A stretch of 32,327 nucleotides of DNA from Hydrogenophaga sp. A37 (GCF_002001205.1 NZ_MUNZ01000147.1:1-32327), one strand, 5' to 3'; counted from the stretch's first letter, positions 1-7,826 are shown. The notes: generated by a model from the letters alone, not told the origin. Numbers and translations: made by a program.

Positions 1-95
1 TCGACCAGCAGGCGCCCCACCGGCGCCACCAGCACCAGGGCGAGAAAGCCCAGCGGCAGCGCCGGCAGCAGCCAACGCGATCTCAAGCCATGCAT
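1..95 (-). CDS. ABC transporter permease, N-terminal fragment (probably the thiamine importer permease)
   Basis: Only the first 31 codons are inside the window. The ATG at 95-93 opens a peptide with a short basic start (MHGLRSR) followed by a hydrophobic helix rich in Leu, Ala and Val (WLLPALPLGFLALVLVAPV). This is the usual first membrane segment of binding-protein-dependent inner-membrane permeases. It lies 127 nt downstream of thiB on the same strand, and thiB is preceded by a TPP riboswitch, so a ThiP-type thiamine/TPP permease is expected. That identity is inferred from context: the fragment holds no diagnostic loop. No strong ribosome-binding site precedes the ATG. Confidence 0.7.
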   Translation of the reverse strand, partial: MHGLRSRWLLPALPLGFLALVLVAPVGRLLV

Positions 96-145
96 GACCG
101 TGCAGAACCAAGGCGCAGGGCCGAAGCCCCTGCCCCGACCAGGGC

Positions 146-222
146 ACCCGTGGAACCGGCTTCGCCGGGCCACCAGGTGCGTCCCCCCTCCAGGGGGGAA
201 GCCGCGAAGCGGCGCAGGGGGG
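146..222 (+). repeat. GC-rich intergenic palindromic repeat, copy 1
   Basis: This stretch between thiB and the permease is packed with nested inverted repeats: CCCCCCTCCAGGGGGG, GCCGCGAAGCGGC and CCGGCTTCGCCGG. Its 24-nt core at 150-173 reappears in inverted orientation at 20887-20910 with one difference, and the neighbouring runs of C and G and the CGCTTCGCG hairpin are also shared. It is therefore a dispersed repeat, not a gene-specific signal. Similar REP-like elements are common between genes in Comamonadaceae (general knowledge, not checked). In the thiB transcript it could fold and stabilise or attenuate mRNA before the permease. Confidence 0.7.
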
Positions 223-1263
223 TCATTTCAATACCACCTTGGTCCAGCGCTGCAGCCAGGCCTTGCCTTTGCTGTTCATGTCGGCGGCGCTGGGGTTGTC
301 AAACGTCGCAGGCTCGCTCGCGTGCGCCTTGATCACGTCGACGCGCGCCGCGCCCGCCTCGGCCGGGAACATCCACATCGTCGTCTGCAACGCCTGCTGG
401 GCCGGCGCCGAGCGCAGGAACTCGACGAACTTGCCCGCGGCTTCTTTCGCTGCAGGGTTGCCGCCCTTGACCAGCGCCACGCCCTCGACCTGGCGGAACA
501 CGCCACCCTTGAGGAACAGGTTGGCCGTGGGCGACTCGGTGATCTTCTCTTTGCTGTAGAAGACCTCGGCCGCCGGGCTGCTGGCGTAGCTGACGACGAT
601 GGGGCGCGTGCCGCCGTTGCGCGTGAACTCGGTGTAGTAGGCCTCGGTCCAGCCCTTGACCACCTTCACGCCGTTGGCGCGCATCTGGCCCCACCATTTG
701 AAAGCGCCCTCTTCGCCCAGGCCGGCGATGGTGGCGAACACGAAGGCCTGACCCGGGCTGGAGGTGGCCGGGTTCTGAACCACGAGCAGCTTGGCGTAGG
801 CCGGCTTGGCCAGGTCGTCCAGCGAGGCCGGCAGGGCCAGCCCCTTCTTGGCAAACCAGGCCTTGTCGATGTTGAGCGTGACAAAACCGTAGTCCACCGG
901 CACCACACCGCCGTCCAGCGGCACCGCCGCCGCACGCTGGGCCGCCGGGCCACTGTAGGGCTCGATCACGCCGGCCGCCAGCGCGCGCGGCAGCAGCGTG
1001 TTGTCGATGCCGAAGACCACGTCGGCAATGGGCTTGGCCTTGGTGAGGATGAGCTTGTTGGTCATCTCGCCGGCGTCACCGGCCTTGACGATCTGCAGCT
1101 TCGTGCCAGCCTCTTTCTCGAACTGCGCCAGCAGCTCCTTGGGCAGGTCGAACGAACTGTGCGTGAGCACGCGCAGGGTCGGCTTGCCCTGCGCGTGTGC
1201 GAGGGGCGACAACGCCGCGAGGGACAACGAAGCCAGAACCCAAAGAAAAATCCGCCGTTGCAT
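223..1263 (-). CDS. thiB: Thiamine ABC transporter periplasmic substrate-binding protein ThiB
   Basis: This is the periplasmic binding protein of a thiamine/thiamine-phosphate importer. The 346-residue product begins with a Sec signal peptide (MQRRIFLWVLASLSLAALSP) with probable cleavage after AHA. It continues as a class II binding-protein fold with features typical of ThiB/TbpA and iron-type proteins (LRVLTHSSFDLPKELLAQFE, the ADVVFGIDN segment, and the VVPVDYGFVTLN strand). Length fits the family, about 330-350 residues. An in-frame TTG at 1281 would add six residues. I prefer the ATG at 1263 because AAGGCGG lies just upstream and the signal peptide is then canonical. The TPP riboswitch at 1341-1433 strongly supports thiamine as substrate over iron or a polyamine. 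The permease gene follows downstream and the ATPase is presumably beyond the window edge. Confidence 0.92.
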   Translation of the reverse strand: MQRRIFLWVLASLSLAALSPLAHAQGKPTLRVLTHSSFDLPKELLAQFEKEAGTKLQIVKAGDAGEMTNKLILTKAKPIADVVFGIDNTLLPRALAAGVIEPYSGPAAQRAAAVPLDGGVVPVDYGFVTLNIDKAWFAKKGLALPASLDDLAKPAYAKLLVVQNPATSSPGQAFVFATIAGLGEEGAFKWWGQMRANGVKVVKGWTEAYYTEFTRNGGTRPIVVSYASSPAAEVFYSKEKITESPTANLFLKGGVFRQVEGVALVKGGNPAAKEAAGKFVEFLRSAPAQQALQTTMWMFPAEAGAARVDVIKAHASEPATFDNPSAADMNSKGKAWLQRWTKVVLK

Positions 1264-1279
1264 GTGAAACCGCCTTGTC

Positions 1280-1303
1280 AAAAAACGCCTGCGAGAAGCG
1301 TTT
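1280..1303 (-). terminator. Intrinsic terminator in the thiB leader (probable riboswitch expression platform)
   Basis: In the thiB direction, AAACGC (1303-1298) pairs with GCGTTT (1288-1283) across a 9-nt loop and is followed by further T residues, giving six T in a row. It lies between the TPP aptamer and the thiB ATG, about 17 nt from the ATG. That placement fits a transcription-terminating expression platform controlled by the aptamer. The stem is short, so control at the level of translation initiation is also possible. Confidence 0.55.
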
Positions 1304-1340
1304 GAGAAAGACGGACCACGGCAAAACAGCGGACCGGCTC

Positions 1341-1433
1341 ATCACGCTCCCTACGCTGGCACAACCCAGATCAGGTGAGAGGGGTATTTCTCAGCCGCTG
1401 CCCGCATCGCTGCAGGTTGGGCACCCCCGGTGA
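1341..1433 (-). promoter_or_regulatory. TPP (thi-box) riboswitch
   Basis: On the minus strand the element shows the conserved thi-box blocks in order: GGGGGTGCCC near 1427-1418, CTGAGAAATACCCC near 1394-1381, and ACCTGATCTGGG followed by TGCCAGCGTAGGGA near 1375-1347. The ends TCAC and GTGA can close helix P1. CUGAGA and the ACCUGAUCUGG...CCAGCGUAGGGA segment are the thiamine pyrophosphate-binding core of the family. It sits about 80-170 nt upstream of thiB and should lower thiamine-importer expression when TPP is plentiful. Confidence 0.95.
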
Positions 1434-1443
1434 AGCTGCGGAT

Positions 1444-1459
1444 TGTAGGCCTGCGCACA
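1444..1459. promoter_or_regulatory. Degenerate copy of the TGTNCG-N4-CGNACA palindrome
   Basis: TGTAGG-CCTG-CGCACA matches the arms at 11 of 12 positions. It lies between the thiB riboswitch and the methyltransferase gene, about 160 nt upstream of the latter, farther than the other copies. It is a weak member of the set and may be chance. Confidence 0.25.
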
Positions 1460-1621
1460 AGCCCCTGTGTTACCGTGGCCAGCGCCCGCCGCCGCGGCGG
1501 GCCACCCGCGAGATCGCCTCCTCGGCCCCGCATGCCCGTGCCCGTGGTGACCCATGGAAACGCTGTGCCCGTTCGATCAGAACCGTTTCACAACGCCCAC
1601 ACACCATGAAGCACACCCTCC

Positions 1622-2284
1622 ATGCCCGGCTACCAGGTCAAGCACCAGACCGTCACCATCGGCGGTCTGCACTACGCCATCCGCTCCCTGCTCGACAAGC
1701 AGCAATACGCCGATCCCCAGGGGGCCGCTGAACACGCCGGCATGGGTGCCTCGGGCTGGCCCTTGTTTGGCCAGGTCTGGCCCTCGGCACGCGTGCTGGC
1801 GCTGCTCATGCACAGCCACGCGATCGCTGGCAAACGCATCCTGGAAATCGGGGCCGGCCTGGCGCTGGCCAGCCTGGTGATCCACCGGCGCGAGGGCGAT
1901 GTGACCGTGACCGACTGGCACCCGCTGACCGGGGCGTTTTTGCAGGAGAACCTGCAGGCCAACGGCCTGGGTCCGCTGCCCTGTGAGGCCGGCAACTGGG
2001 CACTGGACGACGCCGACGGCGCCAGCGGCCTGGGCCGTTTCGACCTGATCATCGGCAGCGACGTGCTCTACGAGCGCCAGCAGCCCGCGCAGCTCGCGCG
2101 CTTCATTGACCAGCACGCCACGCCGGACGTCCAGGTGGTCATCGTGGACCCCGACCGCAGCAACCGCAGCGCCTTCTGCCACGAGATGACGGCGCTGGGT
2201 TACGGCTGGACCACGGCACCCGCTGACAGCCCGCTCGAAAACGGCGAGGCCTACAAGGGGCGCTTGCTTCGATTCAAGCGCTGA
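1622..2284 (+). CDS. SAM-dependent methyltransferase, Methyltransf_16 (METTL21/nicotinamide-N-methylase-like)
   Basis: The 220-residue soluble protein has a class I Rossmann methyltransferase core. Motif I is ILEIGAGLALASL at about residues 73-85, followed by acidic motif VTVTDWHP (about 94-101). The strand FDLIIGSDVLYE (140-151) carries the D-V-L-Y-E signature of the METTL21/Methyltransf_16 group. Members methylate protein lysines or small molecules; bacterial members are mostly uncharacterised, so the substrate cannot be named. The GWPLFGQVWPSARVLA segment before motif I is also typical of this group. The start is the ATG at 1622; the ribosome-binding site is weak. It is divergent from thiB and followed by a terminator, so it is probably a single-gene unit. 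Confidence 0.82.
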   Translation: MPGYQVKHQTVTIGGLHYAIRSLLDKQQYADPQGAAEHAGMGASGWPLFGQVWPSARVLALLMHSHAIAGKRILEIGAGLALASLVIHRREGDVTVTDWHPLTGAFLQENLQANGLGPLPCEAGNWALDDADGASGLGRFDLIIGSDVLYERQQPAQLARFIDQHATPDVQVVIVDPDRSNRSAFCHEMTALGYGWTTAPADSPLENGEAYKGRLLRFKR

Positions 2285-2316
2285 TACGGCGATGGCCCCC
2301 TTGGGGTCTGAAAACA

Positions 2317-2341
2317 CAAAAAGGCCCATGAGGGCCTTTTG
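2317..2341. terminator. Bidirectional intrinsic terminator
   Basis: AAAAGGCCC (2319-2327) and GGGCCTTTT (2332-2340) form a perfect 9-bp stem with a 4-nt loop, and the A and T tracts serve both directions. It separates the methyltransferase gene (plus) from the convergent small basic gene (minus). Confidence 0.88.
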
Positions 2342-2372
2342 TGGACCGACCGCGAAGGTCGGTGAGCGGCGA

Positions 2373-2543
2373 TCAGCCGCCCTTGCCGGGGCGCTTGCCG
2401 GGGTTCTTCTTGGAGCGGGTGGCGACACCGCGCTCCAGGCTCACGCGCTGGCCACGGCCACCGGTGGGCTGCACCATGCCGGGGATGGGCGTGGGACGGG
2501 GGGTGGCTTTGCGGTCGGCTTCGGTGACGATTTTGTTGCCCAT
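2373..2543 (-). CDS. Small basic protein, 56 residues, unknown function
   Basis: The product (MGNKIVTEADRKATPRPTPI at its start, ending KKNPGKRPGKGG) is very rich in Lys, Arg, Pro and Gly, with no signal peptide or membrane segment. Its isoelectric point must be very high, which suggests nucleic-acid or ribosome association; that is inference only. Codons keep the high-GC third position of neighbouring genes and the gene ends just before a good bidirectional terminator, which supports real coding. It sits about 115 nt downstream of the transglutaminase gene on the same strand. The ribosome-binding site is weak. An upstream extension in the same frame reads unlike protein and overlaps the transglutaminase gene, so I start at the ATG at 2543. 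Confidence 0.68.
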   Translation of the reverse strand: MGNKIVTEADRKATPRPTPIPGMVQPTGGRGQRVSLERGVATRSKKNPGKRPGKGG

Positions 2544-2658
2544 GACGGTTCCAGAGAGAAAAGTTGAAAACCCCTTATTAGGCCACAGGCGCGGCCCTGG
2601 CCTGGCAGCGGCGGACGGGCGGAGGCTGCCCGCCGAAGCTGCCCGGCCCCGGGGACGG

Positions 2659-3540
2659 TCAGAAGCCCGTGTGCCAGCCGCTGTCGGTGGAGAGACCTTC
2701 GGTGCGGTGCACCGGCATCTGCCAGCCATTCTGCGGGTTCACCTGGGCCGAGATGTCGATGACCGGCGCCTGCGCCTGCACGCCACCAAAGATGGTCGCG
2801 AACGAGGCGTCGGCGGCGTCGCGCCCGGTGCCGATGCGCACGAAGCCCATGGGAATGGCGGTGCCGGAGGGATCGAACAGGTACCAGCGGTGGCCGAGGT
2901 AGACCTCGACGTAGGCATGGAAGTCGGTCGGGCCCAGGGCCGGGTCGGCCCCGAAGTCGATCGCGGTGGTGAAGCGTGCCGGGATGTTGAGCGCGCGGCA
3001 CATCGTGATCATCAGGTGGGCGAAATCGCGGCAGACGCCCTTGTGGTCGTTCAGTGTGTCCAGCGCCGAGGTCATGGAGTTGCTGGTGTTGGACTGGAAC
3101 GTGACCTGGCTCTGCACCCAGTCCTTGATCGCCAGCACGCGGCCATAGCCCTGCGGCATCTGCCCGAACAGCGAGTTGGCCAGTGCGGTGATGCAGTCCG
3201 ACTGGCAGTAGCGGCTGGGGTAGATGTAGAGCAGCGCGTCGGTGGGCAGCTGGGCCACCGGGGTCTCGAACACGGTGTCGGGCGCGGCGACGTGGTGGCG
3301 GATGTCCAGCGTGGCGCGGTAGCGCACCTGCAGCGGGCCCGCGCCGGCGGTCAGGCGCAGGGTGCGGTTGCGCGTGGCGGCGTCGGTGTGCGTGACCAGG
3401 GGCACGGGCTGGCTGACCTGCAACTCTTCCCAGACCACGGTCTGCTGCGGCGAGAGCGCCGCCTGGATGTTGAAGATGAAGTCCGCCGAGGGCGGATTGA
3501 CCGTGTAATTCAGGTCGATGGCGAGGTGGATGCGAACCAT
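2659..3540 (-). CDS. Transglutaminase-like (bacterial transglutaminase/cysteine protease fold) protein
   Basis: The 293-residue protein has an N-terminal beta-sandwich region (about 1-105, the bacterial transglutaminase N-domain) and a C-terminal transglutaminase core. The catalytic triad is visible: Cys170 in GVCRDFAHLM, His208 in DFHAYVEVYLG and Asp223 in WYLFDPSG. Such proteins act as cysteine peptidases or amidases on peptide substrates more often than as cross-linkers. There is no signal peptide, so a cytoplasmic site is likely. A GTG at 3549 is in frame, but GGTGA upstream of the ATG at 3540 favours the ATG. It is divergent from the FtsX-type permease gene, with a 195-nt shared promoter region. 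Confidence 0.88.
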   Translation of the reverse strand: MVRIHLAIDLNYTVNPPSADFIFNIQAALSPQQTVVWEELQVSQPVPLVTHTDAATRNRTLRLTAGAGPLQVRYRATLDIRHHVAAPDTVFETPVAQLPTDALLYIYPSRYCQSDCITALANSLFGQMPQGYGRVLAIKDWVQSQVTFQSNTSNSMTSALDTLNDHKGVCRDFAHLMITMCRALNIPARFTTAIDFGADPALGPTDFHAYVEVYLGHRWYLFDPSGTAIPMGFVRIGTGRDAADASFATIFGGVQAQAPVIDISAQVNPQNGWQMPVHRTEGLSTDSGWHTGF

Positions 3541-3654
3541 GGGGATCACCGTAAAAAAAGGTTGGAGGCTGCGGTGGCAGTGCCGTTGCGCGCGGGTGGG
3601 CGGTGAGCTCCAGTCGAACGAACAAGAATCTTAAGCGCTGCGTGCGAGAGCGTC

Positions 3655-3670
3655 GGTGCGCTGTCGCACG
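3655..3670. promoter_or_regulatory. CRP-like palindrome upstream of the FtsX-type permease
   Basis: GGTGCG-CTGT-CGCACG keeps the full core GTNCG-N4-CGNAC and ends 65 nt before the permease ATG. No TACAAA-like -10 box is evident at the spacing seen for other copies, so function here is less certain. Confidence 0.45.
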
Positions 3671-3735
3671 CACCGAACGGCCCGCGCATGCCCCGGCTGG
3701 CTCGCCGGACGGACGGATGGGCTTAAGCTCAAACC

Positions 3736-6315
3736 ATGCGTGCGCTCTTGACCACTTTCTCGTTGCAAGAACTGCGCCATCACCCCTGGCGCAACGCCTC
3801 TGCGGTGGTCGCGGTGATGCTCGGTGTGGCGCTCGCGCTCGCGGTGCAATTGATCAACGCCTCGGCCCTGGCCGAGTTCGCGGGCGCGGTGAGCGCCGTC
3901 AACGGTCAGCCCGACCTGGAGCTGCGCTCGCGCCAGGGTGATCTCGACGACGCACTGCTGGAGCGGGTGAACGCCGCACCGGGCGTGGCCCTGGCCAGCC
4001 CGGTGCTGGAGGTGGTCACCTCTATGCGGGGCCCCGGCGAACAACGCGTGGTGGTGCGGCTGGTGGGGGTGGACGCGCTCTCGGTCGCGGGCGTGTCGCC
4101 AGCGCTGATGCCGGTGCCCACCCCCGGCGCCGATGCCTCGGGCGAGCGGCGGTTCGACCTGTTTGCGCCCGATGCCGTGTTCCTCAACCCCGCTGCGCGC
4201 CAGGCCCTCGCAGCCGGGGGCGCAGCGCCGGAGACGGTGGGCGTGCAAAGCGGGCTGGGGTTTCAGACCCTGCGCATCGCCGGCACGGTCCACGCACCCG
4301 GCGGGCCGCTGCTGGTGATGGACGTGGCCGCGGCGCAGCAGCTGATGGGCCGTGTCGGCGCGCTCTCGCGCATCGACCTGCGGCTGCAGGCGGGCAGCAC
4401 CGCCGAGGCCCTGCTGCAGGCGCTGGCCCTGCCGCCTCATGTGGTCGCGCAGCGGCCCGAGCAGGCCGGCCAGCGCGCGGACAGCCTCTCGCGCGCCTAC
4501 CGGGTCAACCTCACGGTGCTGGCGCTGGTGGCGCTGTTCACGGGCGGGTTTCTGGTGTTTTCGGTGCTCTCGCTGTCGGTGGCCCGGCGCCAGCAGCAGT
4601 TCGCGCTGCTGGGCGTGCTGGGCCTGTCGGCGCCGGAGCGCCTGCGCCTGGTGCTGGCTGAGTCGGCGATCCTGGGCCTGATCGGCAGCGCGCTCGGTGT
4701 GGCGCTGGGCGCGGGGCTGGCCGCGCTGGCGCTGCGCGTGCTGGGTGGTGATCTGGGTGGCGGCTATTTCTCGGGGGTGGCGCCCAGCCTGCAGTGGAGC
4801 ACGGGCGCGGCCCTGCTCTATGGCGCGCTCGGCGTGGTCGCGGCGCTGGTGGGCGGCTGGTGGCCGGCGCGCGCCACCGCGCAGATGGCCCCCGCGCTCG
4901 CGCTCAAAGGGCTGGGCGGCGGCGGTGCTTCGCGCCCGAGGCACCACGCGGCGGCGCTCGCCATGGTGCTGCTGGCTGCGGCGCTGGCCTGGGCGCCACC
5001 GGTCGCTGGCATCCCGCTGGCGGCGTATGTGTCGGTCGGCCTGCTGCTGGTGGGCGGCATCGCCGCGCTGCCGCTGGCGGTGGGGGCCTTGCTTGACCGG
5101 CTGGCACCGTGGGTTCAACGCCGCGCGCTGCCGATGCTGGCGGTGGAGCGCTCGCGCCGGCAACGCGACACAGCCGCCGTGGCCACCAGCGGCGTGGTCG
5201 CGAGCTTGGCGCTGTCGGTTGCGCTGACGGTGATGGTGGCGAGCTTTCGCGACTCGGTGACGCTCTGGCTCGACGGCGTGCTGCCCGCGCAGCTCTATGT
5301 GCGCAGCGGTGTCGACGGTGTGAGCGACGGGCAGACGCTGCCGCCCGATTTCGTGAACGCCGTGCGGCAACTGCCCGGTGTGCAGCGCGTCGATCCGCTG
5401 CGCACCAGCAGCGTGCTGATGGACACCGCCTTGCCGGCCGTCACGGTGCTGGCGCGGCCGCTCGCGATGGCGCCGGGCGCCGACCCGGGCCAGCGGCTGC
5501 CGTTGATCGACCCGGCGCTGCCCCTGCCCGCTGGCCATGACCAGGCCGTGGCGGTGTACGTGAGCGAGGCCATGCTCGACCTGCACGGCGCAAAGCCCGG
5601 TGGCTGGCTCGACGCGCTGGCCCCAGCCTTCCCCCAGGCGCCCCCCGGCACGCGCTTTTTCGTGGCCGGCGTGTGGCGCGACTACGCGCGCCAACACGGC
5701 AGCGTGGTGATGGACCTGGTCGACCACGTGCGCCTCTCGGGCGACCACCGCGTCAACGACCTGGCCCTGCACCTCGCACCCGGCGCCGACGAAGACGCTG
5801 TGCGCGAGGGCTTGCGCGCACTCGCGCGGCAGGCCGGCGCGCAGGACCTGATCGAGCTCTTCTCGGCCGGGCAGATCCGCGCCACCTCGCTGCGCATCTT
5901 CGACCGCAGCTTCGCCGTCACCTACTGGCTGCAGGCGGTGGCGATTGGCATCGGGTTGTTCGGCGTGGCGGCGAGTTTCAGCGCGCAGGTGCTGGCGCGG
6001 CGGCGCGAGTTCGGCCTGCTGGCGCACCTGGGCCTCACGCGCCGTCAGATCCTCGGTGTGGTCGCGCTCGAAGGCCTGGCCTGGACGGTGCTCGGCGCGC
6101 TCGCCGGCCTGGCGCTCGGCCTGGGCGTGAGCGTGGTGCTGGTGCATGTGGTCAACCCGCAGAGCTTTCACTGGACCATGGACCTCGCCCTGCCCTGGCT
6201 GCGCCTGCTCGCGTTGTGCGCGGCCGTGGTGTTGGCCGGCACGCTCACCGCCTGGCTGGCCGGGCGCGCGGCCGCCAGCCGCGACGCGGTGCAGGCCGTG
6301 AAGGAGGACTGGTGA
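3736..6315 (+). CDS. FtsX-family ABC transporter permease, two FtsX modules
   Basis: This 859-residue inner-membrane protein has the MacB/LolC-like layout. TM1 is at about residues 22-42, then a large periplasmic domain and a first FtsX block of helices (about 255-375). A second set of helices around 400-450 leads to another periplasmic domain and a second FtsX block (about 735-840), with the family motif ARRREFGLLAHLGLTRRQIL in the last module. Such permeases move lipids, lipoproteins or peptides out of the membrane using a LolD-type ATPase. No ATPase gene is adjacent: the upstream neighbour is the divergent transglutaminase gene. The downstream AttH-like gene begins 1 nt after the stop, with its ribosome-binding site AAGGAGG inside this gene, so the two are translationally linked. 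Confidence 0.9.
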   Translation: MRALLTTFSLQELRHHPWRNASAVVAVMLGVALALAVQLINASALAEFAGAVSAVNGQPDLELRSRQGDLDDALLERVNAAPGVALASPVLEVVTSMRGPGEQRVVVRLVGVDALSVAGVSPALMPVPTPGADASGERRFDLFAPDAVFLNPAARQALAAGGAAPETVGVQSGLGFQTLRIAGTVHAPGGPLLVMDVAAAQQLMGRVGALSRIDLRLQAGSTAEALLQALALPPHVVAQRPEQAGQRADSLSRAYRVNLTVLALVALFTGGFLVFSVLSLSVARRQQQFALLGVLGLSAPERLRLVLAESAILGLIGSALGVALGAGLAALALRVLGGDLGGGYFSGVAPSLQWSTGAALLYGALGVVAALVGGWWPARATAQMAPALALKGLGGGGASRPRHHAAALAMVLLAAALAWAPPVAGIPLAAYVSVGLLLVGGIAALPLAVGALLDRLAPWVQRRALPMLAVERSRRQRDTAAVATSGVVASLALSVALTVMVASFRDSVTLWLDGVLPAQLYVRSGVDGVSDGQTLPPDFVNAVRQLPGVQRVDPLRTSSVLMDTALPAVTVLARPLAMAPGADPGQRLPLIDPALPLPAGHDQAVAVYVSEAMLDLHGAKPGGWLDALAPAFPQAPPGTRFFVAGVWRDYARQHGSVVMDLVDHVRLSGDHRVNDLALHLAPGADEDAVREGLRALARQAGAQDLIELFSAGQIRATSLRIFDRSFAVTYWLQAVAIGIGLFGVAASFSAQVLARRREFGLLAHLGLTRRQILGVVALEGLAWTVLGALAGLALGLGVSVVLVHVVNPQSFHWTMDLALPWLRLLALCAAVVLAGTLTAWLAGRAAASRDAVQAVKEDW

Positions 6316-6316
6316 T

Positions 6317-7441
6317 ATGCCAATGAACCACAAGCCCCTGAACCTGCCGCGCCGCGCGGTGCTGATCGGCGCCGCCGCGTCCGCCCTGCCCGCCTGGTCG
6401 CTCGCCCGCGACACGGTGCCGGTGTTGGCACCCCGGCCGCTGGTCTTTCCGCGCGACCACGGCAGCCACAATGAGACCCGCACCGAGTGGTGGTACCTCA
6501 CCGGCCAGGCGCGCGACGCAACGGGCCGCGAGTTCGGTTTTCAGGTCACGTTCTTCCGCAGCCGCATCGACGGCACACAGGCGCTGCGAAGCCGGCTGGC
6601 GGCGAAGCAGCTGCTGTTTGCCCACGCGGCCATCACCGACGTGCAGGGCGGTCGCCTGTGGCACGAGCAGCGCATGGTCCGCTGGAACGGCGAAGCCCCG
6701 GCGCAGCGCGAGCGCGGCGTGTTCGCCAGCACATCGGACACCGACGTGGCCCTGCGCGACTGGCGACTGCGGCGCGGCCCCGACGGCGCCTACACCGCGC
6801 AGATCCAGAGCGACACCCTGCGCATCGCGATGCAGGCCGCGCCGGTGCAGCCGCTGCTGCTGCAGGGCGACCAGGGCTTCTCGCGCAAGGGGCCCCACCC
6901 CTCGCAGGCCAGCTTCTACGTCAGCCACCCGCAGCTCGCCGTGCGCGGCACGCTGGGCCTGCAAGGCCAGGCCTTCGAGGTGCAGGGCACGGCCTGGCTC
7001 GACCACGAATGGAGCGAGGCCCTGATGCACCCCGACGCCGTGGGCTGGGACTGGATCGGCATGAACCTCGAAGGCGGCCACAGCCTCACGGCCTTCCAGC
7101 TGCGCCGCCAGGACGGCAGCAAGCTCTGGGCCGGCGGCTCGTTTCGCGCGGGCGGCAGCACCGACGTGTACCGCTTCGTCCCCGGCGAGCTCGACTTCGT
7201 GCCGCAGCGCCATTGGACCAGCCCACGCACCGGCGCGCGCTACCCGGTCGAATGGCGCATCCGCACGCCGGCTGACTTCTATACGGTCAAGGCCGTGATC
7301 GACCCGCAGGAACTGGATGGCAACCAGAGCACCGGCACGGTGTACTGGGAAGGCCTGACCGACCTGTTCGACAGCAACGGCCAGCGCGTGGGCCGGGGCT
7401 ATCTGGAGATGACAGGTTACGCAAAACGCCTGGTGCTGTGA
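6317..7441 (+). CDS. AttH/CrtC-like lipocalin-fold exported protein
   Basis: The 374-residue protein belongs to the AttH/hydroxyneurosporene-synthase (CrtC) family. Motifs include EWWYLTG (57-63), FGFQVTFFR (about 77-85), a WLDHEWSE segment near 225-232 and GWDWIGMNLEGG just after it. The N-terminus has a twin-arginine-like motif (LPRRAVLIGAAAS) and a hydrophobic stretch ending SLA, so Tat or Sec export is likely. CrtC hydrates carotenoids, but AttH-type proteins next to FtsX permeases probably bind or process a lipid-like ligand handled by the transporter; that role is inferred. The start is fixed by AAGGAGG at 6301-6307. The gene is in an operon with the preceding permease. Confidence 0.87.
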   Translation: MPMNHKPLNLPRRAVLIGAAASALPAWSLARDTVPVLAPRPLVFPRDHGSHNETRTEWWYLTGQARDATGREFGFQVTFFRSRIDGTQALRSRLAAKQLLFAHAAITDVQGGRLWHEQRMVRWNGEAPAQRERGVFASTSDTDVALRDWRLRRGPDGAYTAQIQSDTLRIAMQAAPVQPLLLQGDQGFSRKGPHPSQASFYVSHPQLAVRGTLGLQGQAFEVQGTAWLDHEWSEALMHPDAVGWDWIGMNLEGGHSLTAFQLRRQDGSKLWAGGSFRAGGSTDVYRFVPGELDFVPQRHWTSPRTGARYPVEWRIRTPADFYTVKAVIDPQELDGNQSTGTVYWEGLTDLFDSNGQRVGRGYLEMTGYAKRLVL

Positions 7442-7465
7442 TCCGGGGTGTGGCCTTGCGGTTTG

Positions 7466-7481
7466 GGTTCGATGGCGCACA
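7466..7481. promoter_or_regulatory. CRP-like palindrome upstream of csbD-like gene
   Basis: GGTTCG-ATGG-CGCACA keeps the full core and lies 70 nt before the CsbD start codon. CATCAT at 7502-7507, 20 nt beyond the site, could serve as the -10 box, the spacing of a class II activator site. Confidence 0.55.
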
Positions 7482-7551
7482 GACCACGACCCCGGTCCGT
7501 TCCATCATGAGCTCTGGTGAAGACTCTTCTCACCGCAACCAAAGGACTCAC

Positions 7552-7767
7552 ATGAACTGGGACACCATTCAAGGCAACTGGAAACAACTCACCGGACAGG
7601 TCAAGTCGCAATGGGGCAAGCTGACGGACGACGACCTGACCGTGGTCGCCGGCCACCGCGACAAGCTCGCCGGCAAGCTCCAAGAGCGTTACGGCATCGC
7701 GAAAGACGAGGCCGAAAAGCAGCTCAAGGACTGGGAATCCAAGGCCGACGACGCCTGGCTGAAGTAA
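7552..7767 (+). CDS. CsbD family stress-response protein
   Basis: The 71-residue hydrophilic protein is a typical CsbD (MNWDTIQGNWKQLTGQVKSQ at its start, then a helical repeat around DKLAGKLQERYGIAKDEAEK, ending DDAWLK). The family is induced by general, osmotic or stationary-phase stress in many bacteria; its biochemical role is unknown. The start is the ATG at 7552, preceded by AAAGGA. The reading frame is open further upstream, but those residues are not CsbD-like. A CRP-like palindrome lies in its promoter and a strong hairpin follows its stop. Confidence 0.93.
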   Translation: MNWDTIQGNWKQLTGQVKSQWGKLTDDDLTVVAGHRDKLAGKLQERYGIAKDEAEKQLKDWESKADDAWLK

Positions 7768-7773
7768 GCGGTT

Positions 7774-7804
7774 GCGCCTGCGGTTGAGCACCGACCGCAG
7801 GCGC
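7774..7804. terminator. Hairpin between convergent csbD-like and Crp/Fnr genes
   Basis: GCGCCTGCGGT (7774-7784) pairs perfectly with ACCGCAGGCGC (7794-7804) around a 9-nt loop. It lies between two convergent genes, so it probably ends transcription from both sides. No T tract follows, so it may act as a Rho-assisted stop or mRNA stabiliser. Confidence 0.65.
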
Positions 7805-7826
7805 CCGCCACCACCCGCCGTCGCCG

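Noticed and set aside
94..1305. 403-codon plus-strand frame opposite thiB
   Set aside because: Antisense frame; it also reads through the repeat and the terminator hairpin.
3631..6501. 956-codon minus-strand open frame opposite the FtsX permease gene
   Set aside because: Low-complexity Arg/His/Gln-rich translation without domains; the plus strand encodes a convincing membrane permease.
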